Source: Planctomycetota bacterium
GTDB lineage: Bacteria > Planctomycetota > Planctomycetia > Pirellulales > PNKZ01
DNA: 43,313 nt
Reading direction: 5' to 3'
NCBI GenBank assembly: GCA_018242585.1
Contig: JAFEBQ010000017.1
Location: 17,810 to 61,122 of the forward strand
Shown here: positions 29,339 through 37,529 of the stretch, one piece after another
How the letters are laid out: each line of letters opens with the position of its first letter
Numbering within the stretch: position 1 is the first letter of the stretch
Notes under the pieces: generated by a model
Databases searched by the model: none
Told to the model about the DNA's origin: nothing
Seen by the model: the letters and a program-made list of their open reading frames with translations, nothing else
Made by a program: the position numbers and the translations under genes

Positions 29339-29522
29339 CTCTTGCCTTGGCGACACTCCGCCAGCCCCCCCTAAAGTGTCGGTTTTCGCGGAGGAGCCAA
29401 AGCGAATCCTCGCAGATTGCGCTGTACTTTTTTTGCCTCCAGGCACAAAATGAGAATAGCTTATTGAAATGCTGCCAGAGGTTTGCTTGGCGGCCCGCGC
29501 AGGACTTGCGGAGTACGCGGCA

Positions 29523-29978
29523 ATGCCCGATACCGTCGGACGAATGATGGAGATTCTGCTCGTCGAGGATAGCCTGGTCGACGCGTGTGCCACGATCGGC
29601 GCGCTGCGTCACTCTCAGGTCAAGCACCGGCTCACGCTGGTCCGCGACGGTGAAGAAGCGATTCTGTTCCTGCAACGCGAGGGGCGCTTTGCCCGGGCAC
29701 CGCGGCCCGATCTGGTTCTGCTCGATTTGCACCTGCCCAAGCGGGACGGCTTTGAAGTTCTGACCGACATGCGAGCCGACGAGCATCTGCAAACGATTCC
29801 AGTCGTTGTCCTCACCGCGTCCAATGACGAGGCTGATCGTACGCGCAGCCAGTTGCTCGACGTCGATTGCGACAATTACCTGACCAAGCCAGTGAACCTC
29901 GACAAGTTCGTCGAAGTGGTGCGGCAGATGAAGCACTACTGGTTCACCGATCTGATCCTGGCCAAGGCGGCCGTTTAG
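29523..29978 (+). CDS. Stand-alone response regulator receiver (Rcp1/CheY-like)
   Basis: A 151-residue single-domain receiver. MEILLVEDSLVDA gives the acidic pair (Glu15, Asp16), LVLLDLHLP the phospho-acceptor Asp68, VVLTASN the conserved Thr98, and TKP Lys122. There is no output domain, so it should relay phosphate within a pathway or bind a partner, as Rcp1-type regulators do for phytochrome-like kinases. The ATG at 29523 has GGAG nine bases upstream; an ATG at 29469 would add an unlikely leader. No histidine kinase is adjacent. It is convergent with the next gene. Confidence 0.85.
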   Translation: MPDTVGRMMEILLVEDSLVDACATIGALRHSQVKHRLTLVRDGEEAILFLQREGRFARAPRPDLVLLDLHLPKRDGFEVLTDMRADEHLQTIPVVVLTASNDEADRTRSQLLDVDCDNYLTKPVNLDKFVEVVRQMKHYWFTDLILAKAAV

Positions 29979-30015
29979 CTCGATCTCATCACTCGCGCGC
30001 CACTCGATTTGCACT

Positions 30016-31047
30016 TCAAATGCGGCAGGCTGCGCGGCGCAGCCGATCCTGAATCGCCAGCCATGCGTGATCCTCGGGGGGAGTGTCGACCACGATTCGC
30101 GTGACGTCCGCCCCTTCTAGTTCGTGCAGCGCGGCATATAACCGCGCCGCATAGCCCGCCGGTTGCTCGGGCATTTCGATCGCGACCAGGGCACCGCTGC
30201 TCGACGCTTCGGACTGAGCAGCGTGCGACGCCCAGCGCAGCCAGCCCACCCGCTCGCCGGCGGCCAACAAGCCCTTCACGCGCGCCGCGGTCTCGCTCGC
30301 CGGCAAACATTCCAGCGGCACCAGCGGCGCGTAGTGCCGCGCTAATGTCCCCGGCGAAGCCAGCGGCGCAGCGTCATTGGCGCCGGCCCTGACGTCTCGC
30401 ACCACCACGGGCTGGTCGAGGGCCGCCTCAAGCTGCGCGGCCATCAACGGGCCAGGTCGCAGGATGTTTACCTGGCCATCAACGCAACCGACCACGGTTG
30501 ACTCAATTCCCCCCGAGGTCGCGCCGGCGTCGATCACCAGTTCGATTCGGCCGTCGAGCATGCCCAGCACATGGTCGGCCGTGGTGGGCGAAATGCGCGT
30601 CGAGCGATTCGCGCTAGGGGCGGCCAAAGGGGATTGGCCGAGTTCGATCAGCCGACGCGCCACCGGATGAGCCGGCATCCGCAGCGCCACGGTCGCGCCG
30701 CCGCCGGTAATCGCGTCGCTTACCGCCGGGCCGCGCGGCACGACGATCGTCAACGGCCCGGGCCAGAACCGCTCGGCCAAGCGCGCGGCCCAGTCGGGCC
30801 ACTCGACCGCTAGCGAGCGGGCCTGCTCGAGGCTGGCCACGTGGACGATCAACGGGTTGTTCGAGGGGCGGCCTTTGGCTTCGTAGATCCGCCGCACTGC
30901 CCTTGGATCGAGCGCGCTCGCCGCCAGCCCATAGACCGTCTCGGTCGGAATCGCCACCAACCCGCCGGCTTGCAACACGCCCACCGCGCGGCGCAAGACC
31001 GCCTCATCGGGCAAGTGCGGATCGACAATCAGCCGTTCAGTCTTCAC
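30016..31047 (-). CDS. L-threonylcarbamoyladenylate synthase (Sua5/TsaC type)
   Basis: A 343-residue enzyme that uses threonine, bicarbonate and ATP to make threonylcarbamoyl-AMP for the t6A37 tRNA modification. The YrdC domain begins with AGGLVAIPTETVYGLAASAL and continues with IYEAKGRPSNNPLIVHVAS (the nucleotide-binding KxR and SNNPL), SANRS and SGGIESTVV. After about residue 220 comes a C-terminal Sua5 domain, introduced by ASPGTLARHYAPLVPL, as in the long Sua5 form. It starts with GTG. It is a housekeeping gene, unrelated to the carbamoyltransferase upstream despite the similar chemistry. Confidence 0.93.
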   Translation of the reverse strand: MKTERLIVDPHLPDEAVLRRAVGVLQAGGLVAIPTETVYGLAASALDPRAVRRIYEAKGRPSNNPLIVHVASLEQARSLAVEWPDWAARLAERFWPGPLTIVVPRGPAVSDAITGGGATVALRMPAHPVARRLIELGQSPLAAPSANRSTRISPTTADHVLGMLDGRIELVIDAGATSGGIESTVVGCVDGQVNILRPGPLMAAQLEAALDQPVVVRDVRAGANDAAPLASPGTLARHYAPLVPLECLPASETAARVKGLLAAGERVGWLRWASHAAQSEASSSGALVAIEMPEQPAGYAARLYAALHELEGADVTRIVVDTPPEDHAWLAIQDRLRRAACRI

Positions 31048-31158
31048 CGCTCACTCAACATGGTCAAAATCAATGAGAATCGCCAACGGCTGAACGATAG
31101 AGGATTGTGGCCGAGAGCGAAAGGAGCCACCACCGCGCGGAAGCGGACAGGTTCGCCC

Positions 31159-33381
31159 CTAAGCGTCGGCCTGGCGGACGACGATCCGGTTGCCACGGGC
31201 CTGGACGACGACGACTTCGTGATTCCGGTCGATGAACTGACCTTCGGCAATCACGTCGATCAGGTCGTCGCCGAACTGGGCCTTGCCGCTGGGCAACAGC
31301 GGCGTGACCGTCGTGCCGTGCTGGCCAATCAAATGGTCCCAGTGGACCAGCGATTCACGCTGGGCCAGCTCGGACAACTCGTTCCCCTTGGGGGGCGCGA
31401 GCAACATCCGATTGAACATCGGCGTATGAGGCAAGTAGCGATTCATCAATACCGCCGCCGCAATCGCCGCCATGGCCGCGGTGACCATCACCGTCAGCGT
31501 CGTCTGTAGGTGCAACACCTGGTATTCATTGCGCGGCAAGACAAATGTCTGGCTGGCCAGGATCACCGAGCTGATAATCATCAAGCCGCCGGCCAGCCCG
31601 AACACCGCCACGCCTGGAAAGACAAAGAACTCCAGCGCCAAGCAGACAATGCCACCCAGGAATAGCAACACCTCCAGCCAGCCGGCCGTGCCACCCAGGT
31701 ACTGCGCCCAGAAATAGAGCATGAAACAGACAGCGCCGACGATACCTCCCAGACCGATGCCAGGCGATTGCAACTCGGCATACAGCGCGGCCGCGCCGAG
31801 GAACAACAAGAACCAGGTCACGCCCGGCGAGCGCAGCGCGTCGATCAACGTGGTGGCCCAGGTCGGCTCGATCAAATGAGGATCGGCTTCCAGACCATAG
31901 CTGGCCTTCAGTTCGGCAAAGCTATCGACCAAGCCCGAGGCCAGCCCCAACTCTTCCCCCTGATGCCCGGCAACCTTCAATAGATGGCCGCGGGTCGTCA
32001 CTTCCTCTTCCTTGCGCCACTTGTCGCCGCCGGCGTTCCGCTCGATTTCGCGCAAGGCCTCGTCGCTCAGATACTCGACCACGCCGTCCCGCGTGCGCAC
32101 GCAACGATAGACCGCCAACTTGTCGTCAACCATCGCCGCGGCCAGCGACGGCGAGCGGAGCTTCTTGACGCAGATCAGATTGAGCGACTGTTTTATCAGC
32201 GGAATAGCCGCTTCGTCGTACACGCTGGCCCCCGCACCGCCCAGAACGGCCGTGGGATGCATGATGATCTGATCGCAGGCCAGAGCGATGAACGCCGCGT
32301 CGCCACGCGCTTCGTGCGGGACATAAGCGATCGTGCGAATCTTCCCCGCCGGCAATTCGGCCAGATAGTTGGCTAGTTCCATACTGCCCCCCGGCGCACC
32401 GCCGGGACTATCGATCCACAAGCAGATCAAATTCAGCCCCTGCTCCGAAATTTTGGTTCGGACCAGGTTCTGTAGCTTGGCCAATTCCTCCGCCGAAAGC
32501 ACGCCCTTGATGTCAAATCGCGCCGCCCGCCATTCGCCGCCGAACGAGGCGTCCTCTTGCAGCACGTCGCGCGGCAGCTTCCAGAGCTTGGCCACCTCGA
32601 GGCGATCTTGCGCCAAGTAGTTGACGATGCCCATCTCGCGACCTTGCGCGCCGGTGAACAGAGCCGGCTGGCCCGGTCGCTTGATCGTCTTGACCACCCG
32701 GATTGGCTTTTCCTTGCGTAGCTCGTCAAGTCGCGAGGCCAGCACGTATTCGCGGCTGACATCGGTGGCGATCTCGACCAGTTCCGCGCTGGGGTCGAGC
32801 ATGGCCTCGGCCACGTCGTGCGGAATGGTTTTGCGCCGGTCGGCGATTTCGCCATAGGCGCGGCGCATCAGCGGCTCGATCGCCGACTCGTTCTTGCCGG
32901 CGTCGCCGATTTCGGCGTCGGGGCGCATGACGATTTCATCGCAGGCCATCGCCACCAGCACGTTGTGGCCGTTGAGCGGTTGGTTGATATAGGCGACGGT
33001 CGTGGCGCCGCTGAGCGCCGGGCTCGACAGATACCGGGCCAGGTCATAGGCCTGGCCAAAATCGGTGCGGCCCGAGCTGAGTTCGATGATGAAGACCGGC
33101 CATTTGTGCTGGCGTTTGGCCTCGCGCATGGCGGTATCGACCGTGCGGCGAATCCGCTGGTCGACCTTGTCGGTGATCGCCCCTTTGACCTGCAATAACT
33201 GGCCGACGCGAGGCATCTCCTCGGCCGGCTTGGCGGCGGGGGCCTCTTGGGCCTGGGCCGGATACGAAGCCAGCGCCAGGGCCGCCAGCAGGTAGACGGC
33301 TACCTGGAACGGCCAAGCAAGTTCCGCAGCCACGCTCTGAGCCGCGAACCGCTGACGGGGAGAGGTCGTCTCGAAGGCCAT
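31159..33381 (-). CDS. NfeD-family membrane protein with two ClpP-like halves lacking the serine
   Basis: A 740-residue protein. A signal peptide or anchor (about 24-45) is followed by two ClpP/SppA-like domains, about 60-270 and 285-480. Next come four or five membrane segments (about 510-640) and a C-terminal OB-fold NfeD domain (about 675-740). NfeD proteases cleave membrane proteins such as stomatin partners, using a Ser in an A-S-A-G block. Here the equivalent positions read GHNVLVAMA (Gly138) and GDAAFIALA (Gly360), so both nucleophiles look absent, although IDSPGG (323-328) is retained in the second half. It is probably a scaffold rather than a protease. It lies 111 bases downstream of the Sua5 gene start, on the same strand. 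Confidence 0.88.
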   Translation of the reverse strand: MAFETTSPRQRFAAQSVAAELAWPFQVAVYLLAALALASYPAQAQEAPAAKPAEEMPRVGQLLQVKGAITDKVDQRIRRTVDTAMREAKRQHKWPVFIIELSSGRTDFGQAYDLARYLSSPALSGATTVAYINQPLNGHNVLVAMACDEIVMRPDAEIGDAGKNESAIEPLMRRAYGEIADRRKTIPHDVAEAMLDPSAELVEIATDVSREYVLASRLDELRKEKPIRVVKTIKRPGQPALFTGAQGREMGIVNYLAQDRLEVAKLWKLPRDVLQEDASFGGEWRAARFDIKGVLSAEELAKLQNLVRTKISEQGLNLICLWIDSPGGAPGGSMELANYLAELPAGKIRTIAYVPHEARGDAAFIALACDQIIMHPTAVLGGAGASVYDEAAIPLIKQSLNLICVKKLRSPSLAAAMVDDKLAVYRCVRTRDGVVEYLSDEALREIERNAGGDKWRKEEEVTTRGHLLKVAGHQGEELGLASGLVDSFAELKASYGLEADPHLIEPTWATTLIDALRSPGVTWFLLFLGAAALYAELQSPGIGLGGIVGAVCFMLYFWAQYLGGTAGWLEVLLFLGGIVCLALEFFVFPGVAVFGLAGGLMIISSVILASQTFVLPRNEYQVLHLQTTLTVMVTAAMAAIAAAVLMNRYLPHTPMFNRMLLAPPKGNELSELAQRESLVHWDHLIGQHGTTVTPLLPSGKAQFGDDLIDVIAEGQFIDRNHEVVVVQARGNRIVVRQADA

Positions 33382-33638
33382 GCTTCACGCTTCTGCGGAT
33401 GCCCCGACGAGGGGGCTGCCAATATTGGCGCAACTGATTAGCGCCAAAGAATTTCCGAGCGTAGCGATTATAGGATGACAGGGGCGTTAGTCAAACTTTC
33501 GCTACCAGCCGCCGGAAGTGTCGACAGCCAGTTAACGCGCTAAGCAATTGTCGCGCAATGGCTTGCCCCGGTCATGGCAGAAGATCGCCGACACTGGGGG
33601 AATGGTGCGCGACAGTCCGGCGATTGATTACGACGCGG

Positions 33639-34676
33639 TTAGCGGCGTTGGACCGCGCCGGGGCCGGCGGGCTGTGGAACGCCCGGCTGAGGCGCGCCGA
33701 GTTGAGGCGTGGCCTTGTTGGCGATGGGAGCCGCCGTTGGGTAATTTGGCGGCTGCAGTTGCTGGGGCGCTTGCGCCGCCGCGGTCGGCGGCTCTTCGAC
33801 AACTCGCGTCCAACCCAACGGCGTCGAGGGACTAACGAAGGCGTTCATGAACTCGTTGAGCCGGTCGATCACACCGTTTCGCTTGATGTTCCTGAAGGCG
33901 TATACCTTGGCCACGCGCTTGCGCGGCGAGTCGTCGGTCGGGGCGAAGACTTGTACCGCGGATGGCAGCAAATCGTTGGCATCGAGAATCACTTCGACCT
34001 TGCGATAGTTGGCCAGGTCGGCCGCTCGTTTGGGATACGCTTCGACCCAGACCTGATTGCGCGCATTCGAGGGGGTGATGATCCGGACCCAGTAGCGTTC
34101 CTTGAGCTTGCGCGCCTCGACGCCGAACACGAACGGCAAGGGGCTCTCCGTGATCAGCTTGCCTTGCATCTCGGCCGGCAAGCGATGTTCGACAATCCGC
34201 TTGTCGGCAAAGTCTTTGGTAAACACCGCTTTGCCGTCGCAAATCCAGCATTCGCCAGAGTCTTCTTTCTCTTTGGGCAACTCGATGTACGCGCCCTTGT
34301 CGGGTTTGGCAAACTTGATTTGCCCGTCGACCTGTCGGCGGGGCGTCTTGTTGGGGTCGGCCGCCGGAACCGTCCAGTTAGCGTCATAATCGAACAGCGT
34401 GAAGTCGCAGCTAAAGGTCACGATCTGACCGCTGCGCTGCTCCCACGCAAACAGCAACTGGTCCACCCCCGCTTGCTCTTGCGGCGTCAGGGGCGGGAAA
34501 GGGAGCAGCGGCTGCTGCGGCGCAAGCGGCGCGCCTTGGGGCATGCGCGGATCGACGGGGCCAGCCTGGGGGCCAACGGGGGGCTGGGCCGGAAGCGGTT
34601 GCTGAGCCACGACCGAGGTGGCCGCGATCAATATGACGAACGCCCAAATCAGCAGACTGCGCCCAGCTCGCCACAT
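33639..34676 (-). CDS. TIGR03009-type planctomycete secreted protein
   Basis: A 345-residue protein with a signal peptide (LLIWAFVILIAATSVVAQQP). A Pro/Gln-rich linker (about 25-75) follows, then a beta-rich domain of about 200 residues: VTFSCDFTLFDYDANW, a stretch ending in FAKPDKGAYIEL, CDGKAVF, LPFVFGVEARKLKERYWVRI and VILDANDLLPSAVQVFAP. This order matches the planctomycete-specific TIGR03009 domain as I remember it, whose fold resembles LolA-like lipoprotein carriers. A role in outer-membrane or surface lipid handling is inferred only from that likeness. The C-terminus is again Pro/Gln/Ala-rich. A strong AGGAGAG site lies seven bases before the ATG. Confidence 0.8.
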   Translation of the reverse strand: MWRAGRSLLIWAFVILIAATSVVAQQPLPAQPPVGPQAGPVDPRMPQGAPLAPQQPLLPFPPLTPQEQAGVDQLLFAWEQRSGQIVTFSCDFTLFDYDANWTVPAADPNKTPRRQVDGQIKFAKPDKGAYIELPKEKEDSGECWICDGKAVFTKDFADKRIVEHRLPAEMQGKLITESPLPFVFGVEARKLKERYWVRIITPSNARNQVWVEAYPKRAADLANYRKVEVILDANDLLPSAVQVFAPTDDSPRKRVAKVYAFRNIKRNGVIDRLNEFMNAFVSPSTPLGWTRVVEEPPTAAAQAPQQLQPPNYPTAAPIANKATPQLGAPQPGVPQPAGPGAVQRR

Positions 34677-34874
34677 CGAAGTGCTCTCCTCGCCTGAACT
34701 AGATCAAATGAACGACGCACCGGCCGCGCGTCGCGCAAAATCTGTGGCGACAGCGGGGGCGCAGTCCATGAAGCGAGGGTTTATAGCAACTCGGGCCCAC
34801 GGGCCCTAGAGCAGCTTGGCATGCTAGCTGGGGGTGAATGCCCCGGCCCCGCGTGCATGCCGCCAACCGCGACC

Positions 34875-35054
34875 TTATTTCTTCTTCTTGGCGGCCTTCT
34901 TCTTGCCCGATGGCTTGGCTGCCTTGGCAGTCTTCTTAGCGGCGGCCGTGGCCTTACCGGCCGACTTCTTGCCCGACGACTTCTTGGCGAAGACGGAATC
35001 CCAGTTTTCGGTGAACAAGGCGCTGGCGCCTGTGCGAACAATCGGACCCGACAT
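34875..35054 (-). CDS. Lys/Ala-rich mini-protein, histone H1-tail-like
   Basis: A 59-residue open frame whose first 23 residues (from SGPIVRTGASALFTENW on) are mixed and aromatic. Residues 24-59 are almost only Lys, Ala, Ser and Gly, ending in KKKAAKKKK. A GGAG site sits nine bases before the ATG and the protein ends at a TAA. Such basic tails bind nucleic acid in histone H1-like bacterial proteins (for example Hc1 and AlgP). A short conserved head with a basic tail is the layout expected of a small nucleoid or RNA-binding protein; the function is inferred. The gene lies alone between the TIGR03009 gene and the hydrolase gene, all on the same strand. Confidence 0.7.
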   Translation of the reverse strand: MSGPIVRTGASALFTENWDSVFAKKSSGKKSAGKATAAAKKTAKAAKPSGKKKAAKKKK

Positions 35055-35136
35055 TGTTGCGATGCTCCGCTAAGTGAACAGATGAAATGAGTTGGCCAGG
35101 GCTCATTCTAGAATAGCCGGGCGCGCAAGCAAGGGT

Positions 35137-36315
35137 TCATGGCGCCGCGGCAGGCTTCTCGCTCGACGCTTCAGGCAGGCTGACTTGTTGCATCGCCACG
35201 GCCGTGACGGCAGGCAAGTCAAGAAACATCGCCTGACTGCGAATCGTCAACATCAGCGACGATGAGGCTAGGAAGTGGGACCAGCCGTGCCGGCGGCCGA
35301 GTTCCCCCCCCGTGTTGCGATACTGAATCTTCTTGGCATCCTCACCCAGCGTCGACAGCCCCGCCACGCCCCGATTGCCAATCGCCCCCACGCTCCCCCG
35401 ATGTGCCAGAAGCCGATAATGGTGCAACACCATGTCGTGCGGATTATAGAGGACGGCCACGCGCTCGACGTCCTTCGTCGCCAGGCCATAACGCCGGTTC
35501 GGCATCAGCCAATCTTCATCGACCGCGGCAGCGACCAGGATCGCTCGCACCGGCGCGACGCGCTCTGGCGCGGCAAAGTCAATCGGTCGGCCGTTCAACG
35601 CGCCACCGGCCAACAGGTGGAGCGCCCCGCAGCACACCCGGCCCCCCAGGCTGTAGCCGATCACGCTGACGCGGACCTGAGGATTGATGCCCGACATGAA
35701 CCGGGCCAGGAACCGCGCTTCGACATCGGCGCGGCAAGCCTTGGCGGCGACATCTTGCACCGGGCGATGGTTGCACGGCATGGTGGGCCACGACCAGATC
35801 ACGAACCGGAGCTTGCCCGAGCAGCAACTGGCTCGCAACCGCCGCCAAGTGGCCAGCCCTTCGCTCACGGCATTCTCGGGCGAGTGGCGATAGCCGTGGA
35901 TCAACACCACGGTCGTTACGGTGGGATCGTCGGTGGCCTGGAAATCTTCCCACGCGGCCGAGCGCCAGCCTTGGCCGCAATCGTAGCGCTGCCAGCGCCA
36001 GGCGGGCATCTGATCGCTGCAGCAACTGCCGCCGATCGCACGAGTGTTCACCAGCCAGGCCGACTCGTTGAGCGAAAGCGCGGCATCGGCGGCCGAGGTT
36101 TCAAGGGCCGGAGTCGCTGCCGCTAGCGCGTCGTCAGCGTCGATTGGCTCGGGCAACTCGCCCAGCGCGGCAGAGCCGGCAGGCAACTCGTCGGCCGCAA
36201 CCGCGGCACCGAGCGCTGGTCCGCTGGTGGAATCAGATGACGCCGTTTCGGCGCGCGCGCCGGCCACGGCCCACAGGCCGATCGCCAAGGCGATGATCCA
36301 GCGACGTGCATCCAT
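35137..36315 (-). CDS. Secreted alpha/beta hydrolase (DUF900-like)
   Basis: A 392-residue protein with a signal peptide (WIIALAIGLWAVAGARA), an acidic low-complexity region up to about 85, and an alpha/beta hydrolase domain. TTVVLIHGYRHS (about 134-145) supplies the oxyanion region, GYSLGG (220-225) carries the nucleophile Ser222, and VLYNPHDMVLHHYRLL probably carries the Asp/His of the triad. The pattern resembles DUF900-type esterases of unknown substrate. The many cysteines (CCS, CCG, CC) are unusual for a cytoplasmic protein and fit export. A 6-base inverted repeat lies about 40 bases upstream of the start. Confidence 0.8.
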   Translation of the reverse strand: MDARRWIIALAIGLWAVAGARAETASSDSTSGPALGAAVAADELPAGSAALGELPEPIDADDALAAATPALETSAADAALSLNESAWLVNTRAIGGSCCSDQMPAWRWQRYDCGQGWRSAAWEDFQATDDPTVTTVVLIHGYRHSPENAVSEGLATWRRLRASCCSGKLRFVIWSWPTMPCNHRPVQDVAAKACRADVEARFLARFMSGINPQVRVSVIGYSLGGRVCCGALHLLAGGALNGRPIDFAAPERVAPVRAILVAAAVDEDWLMPNRRYGLATKDVERVAVLYNPHDMVLHHYRLLAHRGSVGAIGNRGVAGLSTLGEDAKKIQYRNTGGELGRRHGWSHFLASSSLMLTIRSQAMFLDLPAVTAVAMQQVSLPEASSEKPAAAP

Positions 36316-36352
36316 GGCCGCGAGCCAGGTCGTTGGGAAGTGTAGCGGTTAT

Positions 36353-36367
36353 ACCGTCCGTGACGGT
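36353..36367. promoter_or_regulatory. Inverted repeat, candidate operator
   Basis: ACCGTC (36353-36358), CGT, and GACGGT (36362-36367) form a perfect 6-base inverted repeat. It lies about 40 bases before the hydrolase start, in the 267-base divergent gap shared with the lipoprotein gene. The function is inferred from symmetry and position. Confidence 0.3.
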
Positions 36368-36582
36368 CCGTCGGGCGGGGCACGCATCTTTGTGCGCGCT
36401 CCCGCAGGCCCTCAACTTTACCCCACGATTCGACTCGGTGCGTTGCTTTTTTTTCAACCGGCCAAGTGGCGAAAAAACCACGCGTTGCGTTTGCACATCG
36501 CAAACCCTGGGGTAGAGTTGCTCGACCCCAGGCCGCACTTTCGCCAGCCGAGACGGATCTGAACATTGAGGAGACGGAAATC

Positions 36583-36771
36583 ATGAACAAGCTTCTATGG
36601 TTAGCAGTCGTGGCGGTTTCGCTGTCGACGGCCGGAGGCTGCTCGTGGTGGAACAACATGTTCCATCGTGGTCAGCCCTGCAACTCGTGTGGCCCAACGG
36701 GCGCCTATACGGCGGCCCCGGTGGTCAGCGAGCCAGGCGTGACGTACGCCCCGGGCCCGATGGCCAACTAG
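36583..36771 (+). CDS. Small putative lipoprotein
   Basis: A 62-residue protein with a lipoprotein signal: MNKLLWLAVVAVSLSTAGGC, with the Cys at 20 as the likely lipidation site (the -3 position is Ala, which is less usual than Leu). The mature part of about 43 residues has two further Cys (CNSCGP) and a Pro/Gly/Ala-rich tail. AGGAGACGG lies just before the ATG. No function can be named; short lipoproteins of this size are common in planctomycetes. It is divergent from the hydrolase. Confidence 0.72.
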   Translation: MNKLLWLAVVAVSLSTAGGCSWWNNMFHRGQPCNSCGPTGAYTAAPVVSEPGVTYAPGPMAN

Positions 36772-37110
36772 TCCGCGCTCTCTGAACTGACGACTTGTCG
36801 TCGGCAATACCTGGACCCCGTGGCGCTTGCTGAGGGGCTGCGACGCCACCCGCACGCAACTTGCGCGCTGCCCATGTCCAGGCCCGCCGGCCTTGGCTCA
36901 CCCAATCGCTGGGAAATGCCGGGGCTGCTTTGCCGCGCGACGAGTCGAAGTCGTCAACAACGCTTGTCACGAGCGAGGCGTTCGAGCCATCCTGAACTCG
37001 GCGCCTCGCTTGTGGCAAGACGAGGCCAGCGCTCCACGGATCGCTGGCCAAGGGTCGTTTCGTCGGTGCGTCGTTCGCTCGTTTCGCACTGCTGATTAAG
37101 GAACGGAACT
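36772..37110. other. Intergenic region with stop-proximal hairpin
   Basis: These 339 bases hold no gene I can support. GACGAC (36789-36794), TT, and GTCGTC (36797-36802) form a tight hairpin 17 bases after the lipoprotein stop and may end its transcript, although no U-tract follows. The rest looks featureless; open frames across it show no start signals. The end contains the AAGGA before the gene at 37111. Confidence 0.4.
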
Positions 37111-37338
37111 ATGCGCCTTGCATCACGGCAGGCGTGTCCCTCGCGGCGCGGCCGCTTGCTGCTGCAGACGGTGTTTCTCAACGCCGCTAAACACGCGGGC
37201 CGAGGTCCGGTCGCGCCAGCCGCGCCGACGGTAGCGACGGTGACGCCTGGTCCGATTGCGCGGCCGCACTTCCTGCGTCGGGCCGCGGCAACGCCACATT
37301 CGGGTGTGGTGACCGACGCGCTGGGTTCACGCGCCTAG
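37111..37338 (+). CDS. Hypothetical small basic protein
   Basis: A 75-residue open frame rich in Arg, Ala and Pro, starting RLASRQACPSRRGRLLLQTV. The main support is an AAGGA eight bases before the ATG and a clean stop. No domain, membrane segment or family is recognised; composition alone could produce such a frame in G+C-rich DNA. It lies in line with the lipoprotein upstream and the transglutaminase-like gene downstream. Confidence 0.35.
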   Translation: MRLASRQACPSRRGRLLLQTVFLNAAKHAGRGPVAPAAPTVATVTPGPIARPHFLRRAAATPHSGVVTDALGSRA

Positions 37339-37430
37339 TCGCGTTCAACGGCGAACCGGCTGCCAATCGCGCCGGACGTAACGCGCCGCCGGGGGATCGA
37401 ATTGCGCTAAATTCATATCGGGCCGCTTCT

Positions 37431-37497
37431 TTCCACCGCCGGTCGAAATAAGGTGGAATAGAAGAGGCGCCGCTGGCGCGTGCTTGTCATGCGCGCC
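37431..37497. promoter_or_regulatory. Two tandem hairpins ahead of transglutaminase-like gene
   Basis: TTCCACC (37431-37437) pairs with GGTGGAA (37452-37458) and can be extended by TTCT and AGAA with one bulge. GGCGCG (37475-37480) pairs with CGCGCC (37492-37497). Both lie within 100 bases before the start at 37530 and could be a terminator for the upstream gene or a structured leader. Confidence 0.35.
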
Positions 37498-37529
37498 GCT
37501 TGTCGCCTCGCCCCTTGTTCGAGGCCCCC

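Noticed and set aside
26185..31047. Idea that the carbamoyltransferase and Sua5 form one pathway
   Set aside because: They share related folds and carbamoyl chemistry, but use different substrates, lie on opposite strands and are separated by unrelated genes.
33558..34697. Long plus-strand open frame opposite the TIGR03009 gene
   Set aside because: It is the antisense shadow of a gene with a signal peptide and a strong ribosome binding site; the composition is Arg/Gly-rich noise.
34793..34806. GGGCCC-AC-GGGCCC double palindrome
   Set aside because: It is a short G+C-rich direct and inverted motif, likely chance, with no matching gene boundary.
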